A DNA stretch of 64,000 nt, from positions 558,001 to 622,000 of the forward strand of contig NZ_JAHDTI010000004.1 in the NCBI RefSeq assembly GCF_018531495.1. Direction: 5' to 3'. The notes beneath the pieces were generated by a model. The model saw only the letters and a program-made list of their open reading frames with translations. It searched no databases and was not told the origin of the DNA. Positions 49,489-57,351 of the stretch are shown here, piece by piece. The position numbers were made by a program, and so were the translations under genes. The stretch comes from Nonomuraea sediminis. Its GTDB lineage: Bacteria > Actinomycetota > Actinomycetes > Streptosporangiales > Streptosporangiaceae. Within the stretch, counting starts at the first letter, position 1. Every line of letters starts with the position of its first letter.

Positions 49489-50092
49489 CCCGCATCGTGA
49501 TGTTGAGCCGTCCCGACGCCAGCCCGGTGGCCGGGTCACCGGTCCCCGGGTAGACCTTCGGCACGCCGTGGTAGGCGTATCGGGACGGCCCGCCGAACAC
49601 GAACAGATCGCCCGAGGCCAGCTCGACATCGGTGTACGGCTTGCCCCGCGTCTCGGTGTTGCCGAAGCGGAACACGCAGCTGTCGCCGATGCTGAGCGAG
49701 ACCACCGGGTCGTCTGCCCGCTCGTCCTTGTCCTGGTGCATGCCCATCTTGGCGTGCTCGTCGTAGAAGTTGACCAGCGCGATGTCGGGCGTGTAGCCCT
49801 CGCCGGGCATCCCGGCTTCGGCCAGCGCCCGGCGGCCGAGCTCGGCCAGCCAGCCCGGGAACTCGGCCACCCGCACCCCGTCCACGGTCCTGACGTACTC
49901 GTACGGCCGCCAGTGCCAGCCCAGGCACACGGTCTGCACCGACATCACCCCGCCCCTGGGCAGCACGGTGTGCCGCATCGGGACGGGACCCGAGGCCCAG
50001 GCCCGGCACTCGGTGACCAGGCGGCGCTGCTCGTCGAGGGACAGCCAGCCGGGCACGTGCACGGCTCCCGGGGCGATCTGCAGGGGCATCAT
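49451..50092 (-). CDS. alkB: AlkB-type 2-oxoglutarate Fe(II) dioxygenase
   Basis: A 213-residue repair enzyme that oxidatively removes methyl groups from N1-methyladenine and N3-methylcytosine. The iron ligands are His and Asp in MGMHQDKDE and His in YAYHGVPKV; the 2-oxoglutarate arginine is in LNITMRVSG. The substrate region TVLPRGGVMSVQTVCLGW is usual for AlkB. Two consecutive ATGs are possible starts. It overlaps the Ada-like gene upstream by 4 bp, last of four coupled repair genes. Confidence 0.92.
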   Translation of the reverse strand: MMPLQIAPGAVHVPGWLSLDEQRRLVTECRAWASGPVPMRHTVLPRGGVMSVQTVCLGWHWRPYEYVRTVDGVRVAEFPGWLAELGRRALAEAGMPGEGYTPDIALVNFYDEHAKMGMHQDKDERADDPVVSLSIGDSCVFRFGNTETRGKPYTDVELASGDLFVFGGPSRYAYHGVPKVYPGTGDPATGLASGRLNITMRVSGLRDSQPPPR

Positions 50093-50760
50093 GGGAGGCT
50101 CTCGATCAGGTTGCGGCCGATGCGCCACGCGGTGCCGTCGGCGGCGGCCCCGCGCAGCCCTTCCAGTGTCCCCGGTCCCGCGGGCACGACGGCCGCCGCG
50201 ATCGAGGCGAAGCCGAACGTCCTGCCCGGGTCCCAGCCGGTGCTCATCCGCAGCCGCCTGGCCATCGACGCCCAGCCGGGCGGCGTCCCCGCCACCACCC
50301 ACGCGTCGGGCTCCTGGGCGGTGAACCTGGTGGCTGGCCTCAGCCAGGAGGCGGCGTCCTCCGGCCAGTCGACGACCGCGAGCACCTCGCCGTCCCAGGC
50401 CTGACCGAACGCCTCGACGGCGGCCGTGGAGGCCGGGTCGCGCCCGTGCCCGAGCACCACCGAGCCCGCCCCGCCCACCAGGTCGAGCACCCGGGCCAGC
50501 TCGGCCTCGGTGTGCCCGCCCTTCCACGCCCGGTACGCCTCCGGCAGGCACACGGCGCACGGCCGGTACCCGGCCGCCACCGCCGTGGCCTCGTCGGCGA
50601 AGAACACCCGGTGCCCGACGTAGCCGCCGCGCCTGATGGCCCGCAGCGCCGACGGGCAGTCGAGCCGCCCGTACAGCCGCGCCCGCCGATGCCCGCCGAG
50701 CGTCCCCGGCCTCTCACTCTCGTACGGCAGGCCGTCCCGCCCGATCAGCGTGTAGCTCAT
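50089..50760 (-). CDS. Ada-type zinc-domain protein without AraC or methyltransferase domains
   Basis: A 223-residue protein. Residues 1-75 resemble the N-terminal Ada zinc domain that repairs methylphosphotriesters: LYGRLDCPSALRAI, then HRVFFADEATAVAAGYRPCAVC. Cys in LDCPS should be the methyl acceptor; of the four zinc cysteines one (third residue after) is replaced by leucine here. The remaining 140 residues (SVVLGHGRDPASTAAVEAF, RRLRMSTGWDPG) are unfamiliar. There is no AraC domain, so it cannot regulate as E. coli Ada does. Coupled to the oxygenase gene upstream by 4 bp. Confidence 0.78.
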   Translation of the reverse strand: MSYTLIGRDGLPYESERPGTLGGHRRARLYGRLDCPSALRAIRRGGYVGHRVFFADEATAVAAGYRPCAVCLPEAYRAWKGGHTEAELARVLDLVGGAGSVVLGHGRDPASTAAVEAFGQAWDGEVLAVVDWPEDAASWLRPATRFTAQEPDAWVVAGTPPGWASMARRLRMSTGWDPGRTFGFASIAAAVVPAGPGTLEGLRGAAADGTAWRIGRNLIESLP

Positions 50761-51452
50761 GCCGCGTCGTGGAAGACCAGGCCCAGGGTGTGTCTGAGGC
50801 CGGTTCTGACCGTGCTGACGCCGTGCCTGACCGGGGAGGCCGACCAGCCGCGCGACGACCTGACGGGCCGGTCGCGGGTCGTGAAGATCAACCCGTGGCC
50901 CTGCTCCAGCATCGTCACCGTGCCTCGCGACTGTGCGCGGGGACGCTGCTCCACCAGCAGGAACTCGCCGCCGGTGTAGTCCTCGCGCGGCCGGTCGAGG
51001 CCGATCACGACCTGCAGCGGGAACACCAGGTCCCCGTACAGGTCGCGGTGCAGGGCGTTCCAGTCGCCCTCCTGGTAGCGCAGCAGGATCGGCGTCGGCT
51101 TGGTCTGCCCGGCCGCATGGCACATGTCCAGCCATTCGGCCAGCGTGTCAGGCCACGGCGCCGGCCGGCCGAGCCGGGCCGCCCAGTCGCGGGCGATCGG
51201 CAGCAGGTGTGGGTAGAACGCCTCCCGCAGCCGGTGCACCAGGTCGGGGAAGGGCTGCCTGAAGTAGCGGTACTGCCCCTTGCCGAACCGGTGCCGCTCC
51301 ATGTCGACCGTCGAGCGGAACAGGCCCGGCTCGCCGTACAGCTGGGAGATCTCCGCGCACTGGGCGGGCGTGAGGATGCGCGGGGTCAGCGCGCAGCCGT
51401 GCGCGTCGACCTCGGCGGCCAGCGCCTTCCAGTCCATCTCGTCCGGCTTCAT
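50757..51452 (-). CDS. 2-oxoglutarate Fe(II) oxygenase, repair-operon member
   Basis: A 231-residue oxygenase. The double-stranded beta-helix ligands are His and Asp in ALHRDLYGDLVFPLQ and a distal His in VRHGVSTVRTGLRHTL, with an Arg for 2-oxoglutarate near it. The family (HXD with GGEFLLVEQRPRAQSR) is annotated in actinomycetes as 2OG-Fe(II) oxygenase beside ada/ogt genes. It likely works on alkylated DNA or proteins; the substrate is not shown by the sequence. It is coupled to ogt and to the Ada-like gene by 4-bp overlaps. Confidence 0.85.
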   Translation of the reverse strand: MKPDEMDWKALAAEVDAHGCALTPRILTPAQCAEISQLYGEPGLFRSTVDMERHRFGKGQYRYFRQPFPDLVHRLREAFYPHLLPIARDWAARLGRPAPWPDTLAEWLDMCHAAGQTKPTPILLRYQEGDWNALHRDLYGDLVFPLQVVIGLDRPREDYTGGEFLLVEQRPRAQSRGTVTMLEQGHGLIFTTRDRPVRSSRGWSASPVRHGVSTVRTGLRHTLGLVFHDAA

Positions 51453-51919
51453 ACCAGCACCTGCTGGAGGGCGCCCTCGAGCGTGAGCAGCGCGTGCTTG
51501 CGCTCCAGGCCGCCGGCGTAGCCGGTCAGCGACCCGTTCGCGCCCACGATCCGGTGGCAGGGCCGCACGACCAGCAGCGGGTTCGCGCCGATCGCCGCGC
51601 CCACGGCGCGGATCCTGTCGCGCGGGGCGCCGATCTCCGCGGCCAGCTCGCCGTAGGTCCTGGTCCTGCCGTACGGCACGGCCGCCACGCCCGCCCAGAC
51701 CCGCTCCTGGAACGGCGTCCCCGCCGAGGTGAGCTCCAGGTCGAACTCCGTGCGCTCGCCCGCGAAGTACTCGGCGAACTGCTGCCGCGCCCGCGCGAAC
51801 GCCTCGTCGTCGCCGCCCGGCCGTACCTCCGGCACGAACGACACCCTGCTGATCGCCGAGCCGTCCCCCTCGATCAGGACCAGACCCAGCGGGCTGTCGA
51901 TGGTGGTGTGAATGCTCAT
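51449..51919 (-). CDS. ogt: Methylated-DNA-protein cysteine methyltransferase
   Basis: A 156-residue suicide enzyme that removes methyl from O6-methylguanine. The active site is Cys121 in RPCHRIVGANG. The helix-turn-helix segment TPFQERVWAGVAAVPYGRTRTYGELA and the arginine finger in RIRAVGAAIGANP are normal. Length is typical of Ogt. It is the first gene of a four-gene alkylation-repair operon, in which each gene overlaps the next by ATGA-type junctions. Confidence 0.95.
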   Translation of the reverse strand: MSIHTTIDSPLGLVLIEGDGSAISRVSFVPEVRPGGDDEAFARARQQFAEYFAGERTEFDLELTSAGTPFQERVWAGVAAVPYGRTRTYGELAAEIGAPRDRIRAVGAAIGANPLLVVRPCHRIVGANGSLTGYAGGLERKHALLTLEGALQQVLV

Positions 51920-51961
51920 ACTCTCTACAACACCGAGGCAGCGAGATCGGTTGGCGGTTTT

Positions 51962-51977
51962 CGGACCTCTTGGTCCG
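51962..51977. terminator. Small hairpin after the LacI gene
   Basis: CGGACC-TCTT-GGTCCG, a 6-bp stem with a tetraloop, lies directly after the LacI stop codon and 42 bp before the ogt start on the same strand. It has no U-tract and could be either a weak terminator or part of the ogt promoter region. Confidence 0.4.
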
Positions 51978-52976
51978 CTAGGTGCGCGGTCCTGTGGAGG
52001 CGCGGGCTGTCAGCGACGGCGGGAAGACGTGGTCGACGTGGGGCGTGTGATAGCCCTGGACCCGCTCCCACAGCGCCGAGGCGGCCGCCGCGGCCATCTG
52101 CTCGACCGGCTGCCTGACCGTGGTGAGCGGCGGGTTGCTGTGGAAGGCCAGGTAGGAGTCGTCGTAGCCGATCACGGACACGTCCTCGGGCACCGAAAGC
52201 CCGGCCTCGCGGACCGCTCCCAGCACGCCGAGCGCCATCAGGTCGCTACCCGCGACGATCGCGGTCGCCCCGGCCGCCAGCAGCGCGCGGGCGGCCGCGT
52301 GGCCGCCGGTCAGCGAGTAGTCCGTCTCCACGTAGAGCGAGTCGTCGACGTGGCCGAACCAGCGGCGCATCTCCCGCCGGTACCCGCGCAGCCGGTTCTG
52401 CGACGGCCGCAGGTACTCCTGCCCGCCCGCCAGCCCGATCCGGGTGTGCCCGAGCGAGCGCAGGTGCGCGACGGCCATCGCCGCGCCGGCCGCCTCGTCC
52501 GTCGTCACCGTCGATACCGGCAGGTCCTTGACGTACCCGCCGACCAGCACCATCGGCAGATGCCGCTGGTGCAGCTGCCAGTAGAACCCGTGGTCGGCCG
52601 ACGGGTTGGCGTGCCGTCCCGAGATCAGCACCAGGCCGTGGATGCGCTGCCTGGCCAGGGACGCGAGGTAGTCCAGCTCGGTCGGCCCACGCTTGGTCGA
52701 GCTGCCGATCATCGCGGTCACGCCGTAGGCGGCGAGCTTGGCCTCGATCGCCCCGGCCAGCAGGGGGAAGACCGGATTGTCCAGCTCCGGCACGATGATG
52801 CCGACGAACGGCTCCGTGACCGGCGCGGGCGCCACCATGCCCTGCTCGCGGATGGCCCGCAGCACCCGGTCCCTGGTCTCCTCCGCCACCCCGGGCCGGT
52901 CGTTCAGCACGCGGCTCACGGTGGCCGCGCTCACCCCGACGCGCTTGGCGATCGTCCGGACGGACAGGCGTGTCAT
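51978..52976 (-). CDS. LacI family repressor of the maltodextrin operon
   Basis: A 332-residue LacI-type regulator. The N-terminal helix-turn-helix and hinge are classic (VRTIAKRVGVSAATVSRVLN), and the periplasmic-binding-like domain follows (GIIVPELDNPVFPLLAGAIE, VIGYDDSYLAFHSNPPLTTV). The start is the ATG preceded by GGAGGG; a longer frame is unlikely. It diverges from the GH13 operon over 115 bp, so it is the probable repressor, responding to a maltose-type sugar (inference from the operon content). Confidence 0.9.
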   Translation of the reverse strand: MTRLSVRTIAKRVGVSAATVSRVLNDRPGVAEETRDRVLRAIREQGMVAPAPVTEPFVGIIVPELDNPVFPLLAGAIEAKLAAYGVTAMIGSSTKRGPTELDYLASLARQRIHGLVLISGRHANPSADHGFYWQLHQRHLPMVLVGGYVKDLPVSTVTTDEAAGAAMAVAHLRSLGHTRIGLAGGQEYLRPSQNRLRGYRREMRRWFGHVDDSLYVETDYSLTGGHAAARALLAAGATAIVAGSDLMALGVLGAVREAGLSVPEDVSVIGYDDSYLAFHSNPPLTTVRQPVEQMAAAAASALWERVQGYHTPHVDHVFPPSLTARASTGPRT

Positions 52977-53091
52977 CGACCCTCCAGAAACCACTGAAAC
53001 ATGTTGCCGTCCGTTGCGGCCGTCACGAACGCCGACCTAGGCTCCATCAGCATAAATCCAGGTAAAAGCCGTGTTTTGGAGTGTTCATAGT
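52977..53091. promoter_or_regulatory. Divergent promoter of LacI gene and maltodextrin operon
   Basis: This 115-bp region has to carry promoters for both directions. AACATGTT (52998-53005) is an 8-bp palindrome and could be part of a LacI-type operator; I see no classical TTGCAA-type pair. The region near the operon start is AT-richer (TAAATCCAGGTAAAAG), which suits a promoter. Confidence 0.5.
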
Positions 53092-54879
53092 ATGGGGCGC
53101 CTTTGCAACACAGCAGCGCATCATGATGGTTCGCCGCTGTACGTGACCGATCCCGCGCCGGAGCTCGGCCGGCGGGTCGAGGTGTTCCTGCGGACCTCGA
53201 ACGCGCTCGGCGTGCGCCGCGTCCACGTGCGGACCGCCCCCGACGGGGAGCCGCGGTTCGGCGAGGCGACGGTCGATCGGGTCACGCCGCACGAGACGTG
53301 GTGGCGGGCGGCCGTCACCGTCGTCAATCCCGAGTGCGGATACCGCTTCCTGCTGCAGACCGCCGGCGGACCGCGCTGGCTCACCGCCGCCGGACTGTCC
53401 AGGCTGGAGGTCACCGACGCCACCGACTTCGTGCTCACGGCCTACCCGCCGCCGCCCTCCTGGGCCGCCGACTCGGTGATCTATCAGATCTTTCCCGACA
53501 GATTCGCCCGCTCAGGACGGGTCACCGCGCCGCTGCCCTCCTGGGCCACGCCCGCGGCCTGGGACGACCCCATCCCGTACGGCGAGCCGCACGCGCTGCA
53601 GCAGCTCTACGGCGGCGACCTGCGGGGCGTGGCCGAGCACCTGGACCACATCGCGGACCTGGGCGCGAACCTGATCTACCTGACCCCGTTCTTCCCGTCG
53701 AGGTCGAACCACCGCTACGACGCCACCACCTTCGACCGCGTCGATCCGCTCCTCGGCGGCGACGAGGCGCTCATGGCGCTGACCGCGGCCGCGCACGAAC
53801 GCGGCATCCGGGTCATCGGCGACATCACGCTCAACCACTCCGGCGACGGCCATGACTGGTTCATGACGGGCCGGGCCGATCCGGCCGGCCCCGAGCACGG
53901 CTTCTACTACTTCGACGGCGACGACTACGCCACCTTCGCCGGCGTGAAGACGCTGCCCAAGTTCGACCACCGCTCGCCCGAGCTGCGCAGGCGCCTGGCC
54001 GCGGTGATCGCGCGCTATCCGGAGGAGTTCGGCCTGGACGGCTGGCGGGTGGACGTCGCGCAGTCCGCGGGCAGGCACGGCGGGGTCGAGCTCAACGCCG
54101 AGGTGGCCCGCTCGGCCAGGTCCGCGCTCGGCGAGGGCCGCCTGCTGCTGGCGGAGCACCAGTTCGACGCCTCGGCCTCGCTGCGGGGCGACGGCTGGCA
54201 CGGCACGATGGCCTACGCGGGCTTCGCCCGCCCGATCTGGTCGTGGCTGGCCCGGGAACGTTCCACCGAGTTCTGGGGCACCCCCGGCTCCATCCCCGAG
54301 TACGGCGGGCAGGACGTCGCCGAGGTGATGACCCGGCACGCGGCCCGCCTGCCGTGGCGGTCGTACGCGCACAACCTGACGCTGCTCGACTCGCACGACA
54401 CCGCCCGCTTCCGTTCGATCGCGGGCGGGGAGCGGCAGCACCTCGGCGCGGCGCTGCTGTTCACGCTTCCTGGCCTGCCGATGGTGTTCGCCGGGGACGA
54501 GGTGGGGGTCGAGGGCGTCCACCTGGAGGACGGCCGCCGCCCCTTCCCTTGGGATGGACCCCAGGATTCCGCGACTTACCGGATATTTCAGGACCTCATC
54601 CGTCTGCGCCGTGACCACGACGCGCTCCGGCGGGGCGGGCTCAGATGGCTGCACGCCGACGAGGACGTGCTGGTGTACGAGCGCGCCCTGCCCGGCGAGA
54701 CGCTGGTCGTCCAGGTGAGCCGGGCCGGACACGAGCCCGTCCCTGTCCCTGCGGCCCTGACCGGTCGTGCCGCCTCCGCAGGCACCCTCGTCAGCCTCAC
54801 CGGCGGGCCCGACCTGCGGCCCGGCGAGTTCATGCCCTCCGACGGGCCCGCCTTCCACGTCTGGGAGCTCTCCGAATGA
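53092..54879 (+). CDS. GH13 cyclomaltodextrinase/neopullulanase-type enzyme
   Basis: A 595-residue cytoplasmic GH13 enzyme that opens cyclodextrins or hydrolyses maltodextrins. An N-terminal beta domain (CBM34-like) covers about residues 1-120, and the TIM barrel starts at ADSVIYQIFPDRFARSG. Catalytic residues are nucleophile Asp321 (GWRVDVAQ), acid/base Glu355 (LLLAEHQF) and Asp436 (LDSHDTAR). DITLNHSGDG is the first conserved region. There is no signal peptide. The ATG chosen is the first good one; a GTG 21 bases upstream is possible. Its stop overlaps the esterase ATG. Confidence 0.9.
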   Translation: MGRLCNTAAHHDGSPLYVTDPAPELGRRVEVFLRTSNALGVRRVHVRTAPDGEPRFGEATVDRVTPHETWWRAAVTVVNPECGYRFLLQTAGGPRWLTAAGLSRLEVTDATDFVLTAYPPPPSWAADSVIYQIFPDRFARSGRVTAPLPSWATPAAWDDPIPYGEPHALQQLYGGDLRGVAEHLDHIADLGANLIYLTPFFPSRSNHRYDATTFDRVDPLLGGDEALMALTAAAHERGIRVIGDITLNHSGDGHDWFMTGRADPAGPEHGFYYFDGDDYATFAGVKTLPKFDHRSPELRRRLAAVIARYPEEFGLDGWRVDVAQSAGRHGGVELNAEVARSARSALGEGRLLLAEHQFDASASLRGDGWHGTMAYAGFARPIWSWLARERSTEFWGTPGSIPEYGGQDVAEVMTRHAARLPWRSYAHNLTLLDSHDTARFRSIAGGERQHLGAALLFTLPGLPMVFAGDEVGVEGVHLEDGRRPFPWDGPQDSATYRIFQDLIRLRRDHDALRRGGLRWLHADEDVLVYERALPGETLVVQVSRAGHEPVPVPAALTGRAASAGTLVSLTGGPDLRPGEFMPSDGPAFHVWELSE

Positions 54880-56198
54880 TCGACATCCTGTCCGGCATAC
54901 GCTCCGAGGCGCTCGGTAACACCAGGGACGTCTTCGTCTACCTGCCTCCCGGCCATGACGCCGCGGCCGGGCCGTACCCGGTGCTGGTCCTGCACGACGG
55001 GCAGCACGTCTTCGCGGGTGCGGGGCTGGAGCCGAGCTGGCGGCTCGACGAGACGCTCGACGACCTGATCGGGCGCGGCCTGCTGCCGCCGCTGGTGGCG
55101 GTCGGCGTGTCCAACGCCGGTGACCAGCGCGGCGCCGAGTACTCGCACGAGGTGGCCTACCCGCGCGATCCCGGCGCCGAGCCGCGCGGCCCGCTGTACG
55201 AGCGCTTCCTGGTGGAGGAGTTGCTGCCGCTGGTGCGCGGGCGGTACGCGGTGACGGACGACCCGGCGGCCACCGCGGTGATGGGGTCGTCCATGGGCGG
55301 GCTGGTCAGCTACCACCTGGCCTTCCGCAGGCCGGACGTGTTCGGGCTGGCCGCGATCATGTCGCCCTTCCTGACCTACGTGGATCCCGTGTCGCTGGAG
55401 GAGACCTCCGTCCACCGCCGTTTCGAGGCGCGCGGGCCGCGCCGGATCTGGCTGGACATCGGCGGCATGGAGGGGCTGATCATGGTCCGTCCCGTCCGGG
55501 AGCTCGCCGAGCGGCTGCTCGGCCTCGGCTACGCGCCCGACGACGAGCTGCGCTATCGGCACGAGCCGTCCGCGCCGCATCACGAGGACGCCTGGGCCCG
55601 CCGCGCGCCCAGCGCCCTGCTGCACCTGTTCGGTACGGCGGGCCCGCCCATCCGCCTGACCGGCTCCGACAGCAGGACCGCGGTCGGCCAGGTCGCGGAC
55701 GTGGCCCCCGTGGGGGAGCGGGCCGACGGCTGCGAGTACTCGGTGCTGAGCGCCTCGGTGACGTGGCGGCCCGCCGAGGCGCTGGAGCCCGCCGGCCACG
55801 CGCTCCTGACCGGGGCCGCGCCCGGGACCGCGCAGGTCGTCGCCTCGGCGGCGGGACTGTCCGCCGCCTCGCAGGTGACGGTCGTCGCGGGCACCCCCGA
55901 CGCGGTCCTCGACGTGACCGTCGTCGTTCCCGCCGACCCCCGGGAAGACGGCCATCCGGTCTACTTCTCCGGCCTGGCCACCACCGAGGTGGCACCCGGG
56001 ATCCACCACGGAGCCTGGCGGCTGCCCCTCGGGATCGGGCTGAACGGCACGATCGGGCGGGGCTGGCGCCGCGACGGGCTAGACACCGCCGGCCGGCTCA
56101 TCCGCGAACCGCTCAGGCATGACGGCGACCGGCGCGTCTGGGTGCGCGTCGAGGGCTGGACCGACCCGTCACAGAACGACCCGCACAAGGGAGCATGA
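54876..56198 (+). CDS. Esterase with a starch-binding-like C-terminal domain
   Basis: A 440-residue protein without a signal peptide. Residues 1-255 are an esterase D/enterochelin-esterase-type alpha/beta hydrolase: VLVLHDGQHVF near residue 34, GSSMGGLVSYHLA with the catalytic Ser139, and His in HHEDAWARR near residue 235. Residues about 345-440 (VTVVVPADPREDGHPVYFSG, then NGTIGRGWRRDGLDTAGRLI) resemble CBM20-like starch-binding beta sandwiches, ending with VEGWTDP. The function may be removal of acyl groups from malto-oligosaccharides (inference). Between GH13 and MalE genes, coupled to GH13. Confidence 0.78.
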   Translation: MIDILSGIRSEALGNTRDVFVYLPPGHDAAAGPYPVLVLHDGQHVFAGAGLEPSWRLDETLDDLIGRGLLPPLVAVGVSNAGDQRGAEYSHEVAYPRDPGAEPRGPLYERFLVEELLPLVRGRYAVTDDPAATAVMGSSMGGLVSYHLAFRRPDVFGLAAIMSPFLTYVDPVSLEETSVHRRFEARGPRRIWLDIGGMEGLIMVRPVRELAERLLGLGYAPDDELRYRHEPSAPHHEDAWARRAPSALLHLFGTAGPPIRLTGSDSRTAVGQVADVAPVGERADGCEYSVLSASVTWRPAEALEPAGHALLTGAAPGTAQVVASAAGLSAASQVTVVAGTPDAVLDVTVVVPADPREDGHPVYFSGLATTEVAPGIHHGAWRLPLGIGLNGTIGRGWRRDGLDTAGRLIREPLRHDGDRRVWVRVEGWTDPSQNDPHKGA

Positions 56199-56199
56199 G

Positions 56200-57348
56200 A
56201 TGCGCAACCCCCTCGCCCTGCTGCCGCTCGCGCTGCTTCTCGCCGGATGTGCCGCCGCGGAGCCCGAGAAGGCACCCGCCACGCTCACGGTCTGGGCCGA
56301 CGACAGCCGGGCGCCCACGCTCCAGACCATCGCCGCCGGGTTCGAGCGCGACAGGCACGTCAAGGTGAAGATCGTGCAGAAGGCCATGGGCTCCCTGCGC
56401 GACGACTTCGTCTCCCAGGCGCCCTCCGGCCAGGGACCCGACGTGATCGTCGGACCCCACGACTGGCTCGGCAAGCTCGTGCAGAACGGCGTCGTCGCCC
56501 CCGTCGACCTGTCGGCCAAGGCCGCGCAGTTCCCGAAGGTGGCGCTCGACGCGATGACCTACGACGGGCAGACCTACGGCCTGCCGTACGCGATCGAGAG
56601 CGTCGCGCTGGTGCGCAACACCAAGCTGGCCCCTGTCGCGCCGCGAACCTTCGACGAGCTGGTCAAGCTGGGGCGCAAGGCGAAGTATCCGGTCGGGCTG
56701 CCGGTCGATCCCAAGGCGGGCTCGCCGTTCCACCTCTATCCGCTGATGACGTCGTTCGGGTCCGCGGTCTTCGGGCCGGACAAGCGGCTGGAGCTGGACG
56801 ATCAGGGCGGCCTGAGGTTCGCCGCCTACCTGCGCGGGCTGGCGGCGCGGAAGGTGGTGTCCACCTCGATGAGCGGCGACGTCGCGACCAGCGCGTTCGT
56901 CAAGGGCGAGACGCCGTTCCTGGTCACCGGGCCGTGGGACCAGCCCGTGCTGGCCAAGTCCGGGGTGCCGTTCGCGGTCGAGCCCGTGCCGCCCGCGGGG
57001 GAGGCGAAGGCGCGGCCGTTCACCGGGGTCCAGGGGTTCTACGTGAGTTCGAAGAGCGCGAATCCGATCCTGGCGAACGACTTCCTGATCAACTACCTGG
57101 GTACCGCGCCGGCGCAGAAGGCGCTGGCTGAGGCGGGCGGGCGGCCCGCGGCGATGACGTCGGTGCGGGCCGGTGACGGCTGGGCCAGGGCGGCGCTGGA
57201 CGGGGTGCCGACGCCGAACATTCCGGAAATGGACGCCGTCTGGGCCGACTGGGGCCTGTCACAGCTCGCGATCATCAACGGGCAGGGGGATCCCGCTGCG
57301 GTGACCCGCCAGGCGGCCGCCAAGATCCGCGCGAAGATCGGCCAGTGA
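56200..57348 (+). CDS. Maltose/maltodextrin-binding lipoprotein (MalE-like)
   Basis: A 382-residue lipoprotein. The lipobox LLAGC is at residues 12-16, with lipidation at Cys16 and no long spacer. The mature part is a family 1 binding protein: ATLTVWADDSRAPTLQTIAAGFERD, VIVGPHDWLGKLVQNG, TYGLPYAIESVALVRNT, and a C-terminal lobe with GRPAAMTSVRAGD. These match MalE-type proteins for maltose or cyclodextrins. It lies two bases after the esterase stop, and the permease follows after four bases. Confidence 0.92.
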   Translation: MRNPLALLPLALLLAGCAAAEPEKAPATLTVWADDSRAPTLQTIAAGFERDRHVKVKIVQKAMGSLRDDFVSQAPSGQGPDVIVGPHDWLGKLVQNGVVAPVDLSAKAAQFPKVALDAMTYDGQTYGLPYAIESVALVRNTKLAPVAPRTFDELVKLGRKAKYPVGLPVDPKAGSPFHLYPLMTSFGSAVFGPDKRLELDDQGGLRFAAYLRGLAARKVVSTSMSGDVATSAFVKGETPFLVTGPWDQPVLAKSGVPFAVEPVPPAGEAKARPFTGVQGFYVSSKSANPILANDFLINYLGTAPAQKALAEAGGRPAAMTSVRAGDGWARAALDGVPTPNIPEMDAVWADWGLSQLAIINGQGDPAAVTRQAAAKIRAKIGQ

Positions 57349-57351
57349 CCC

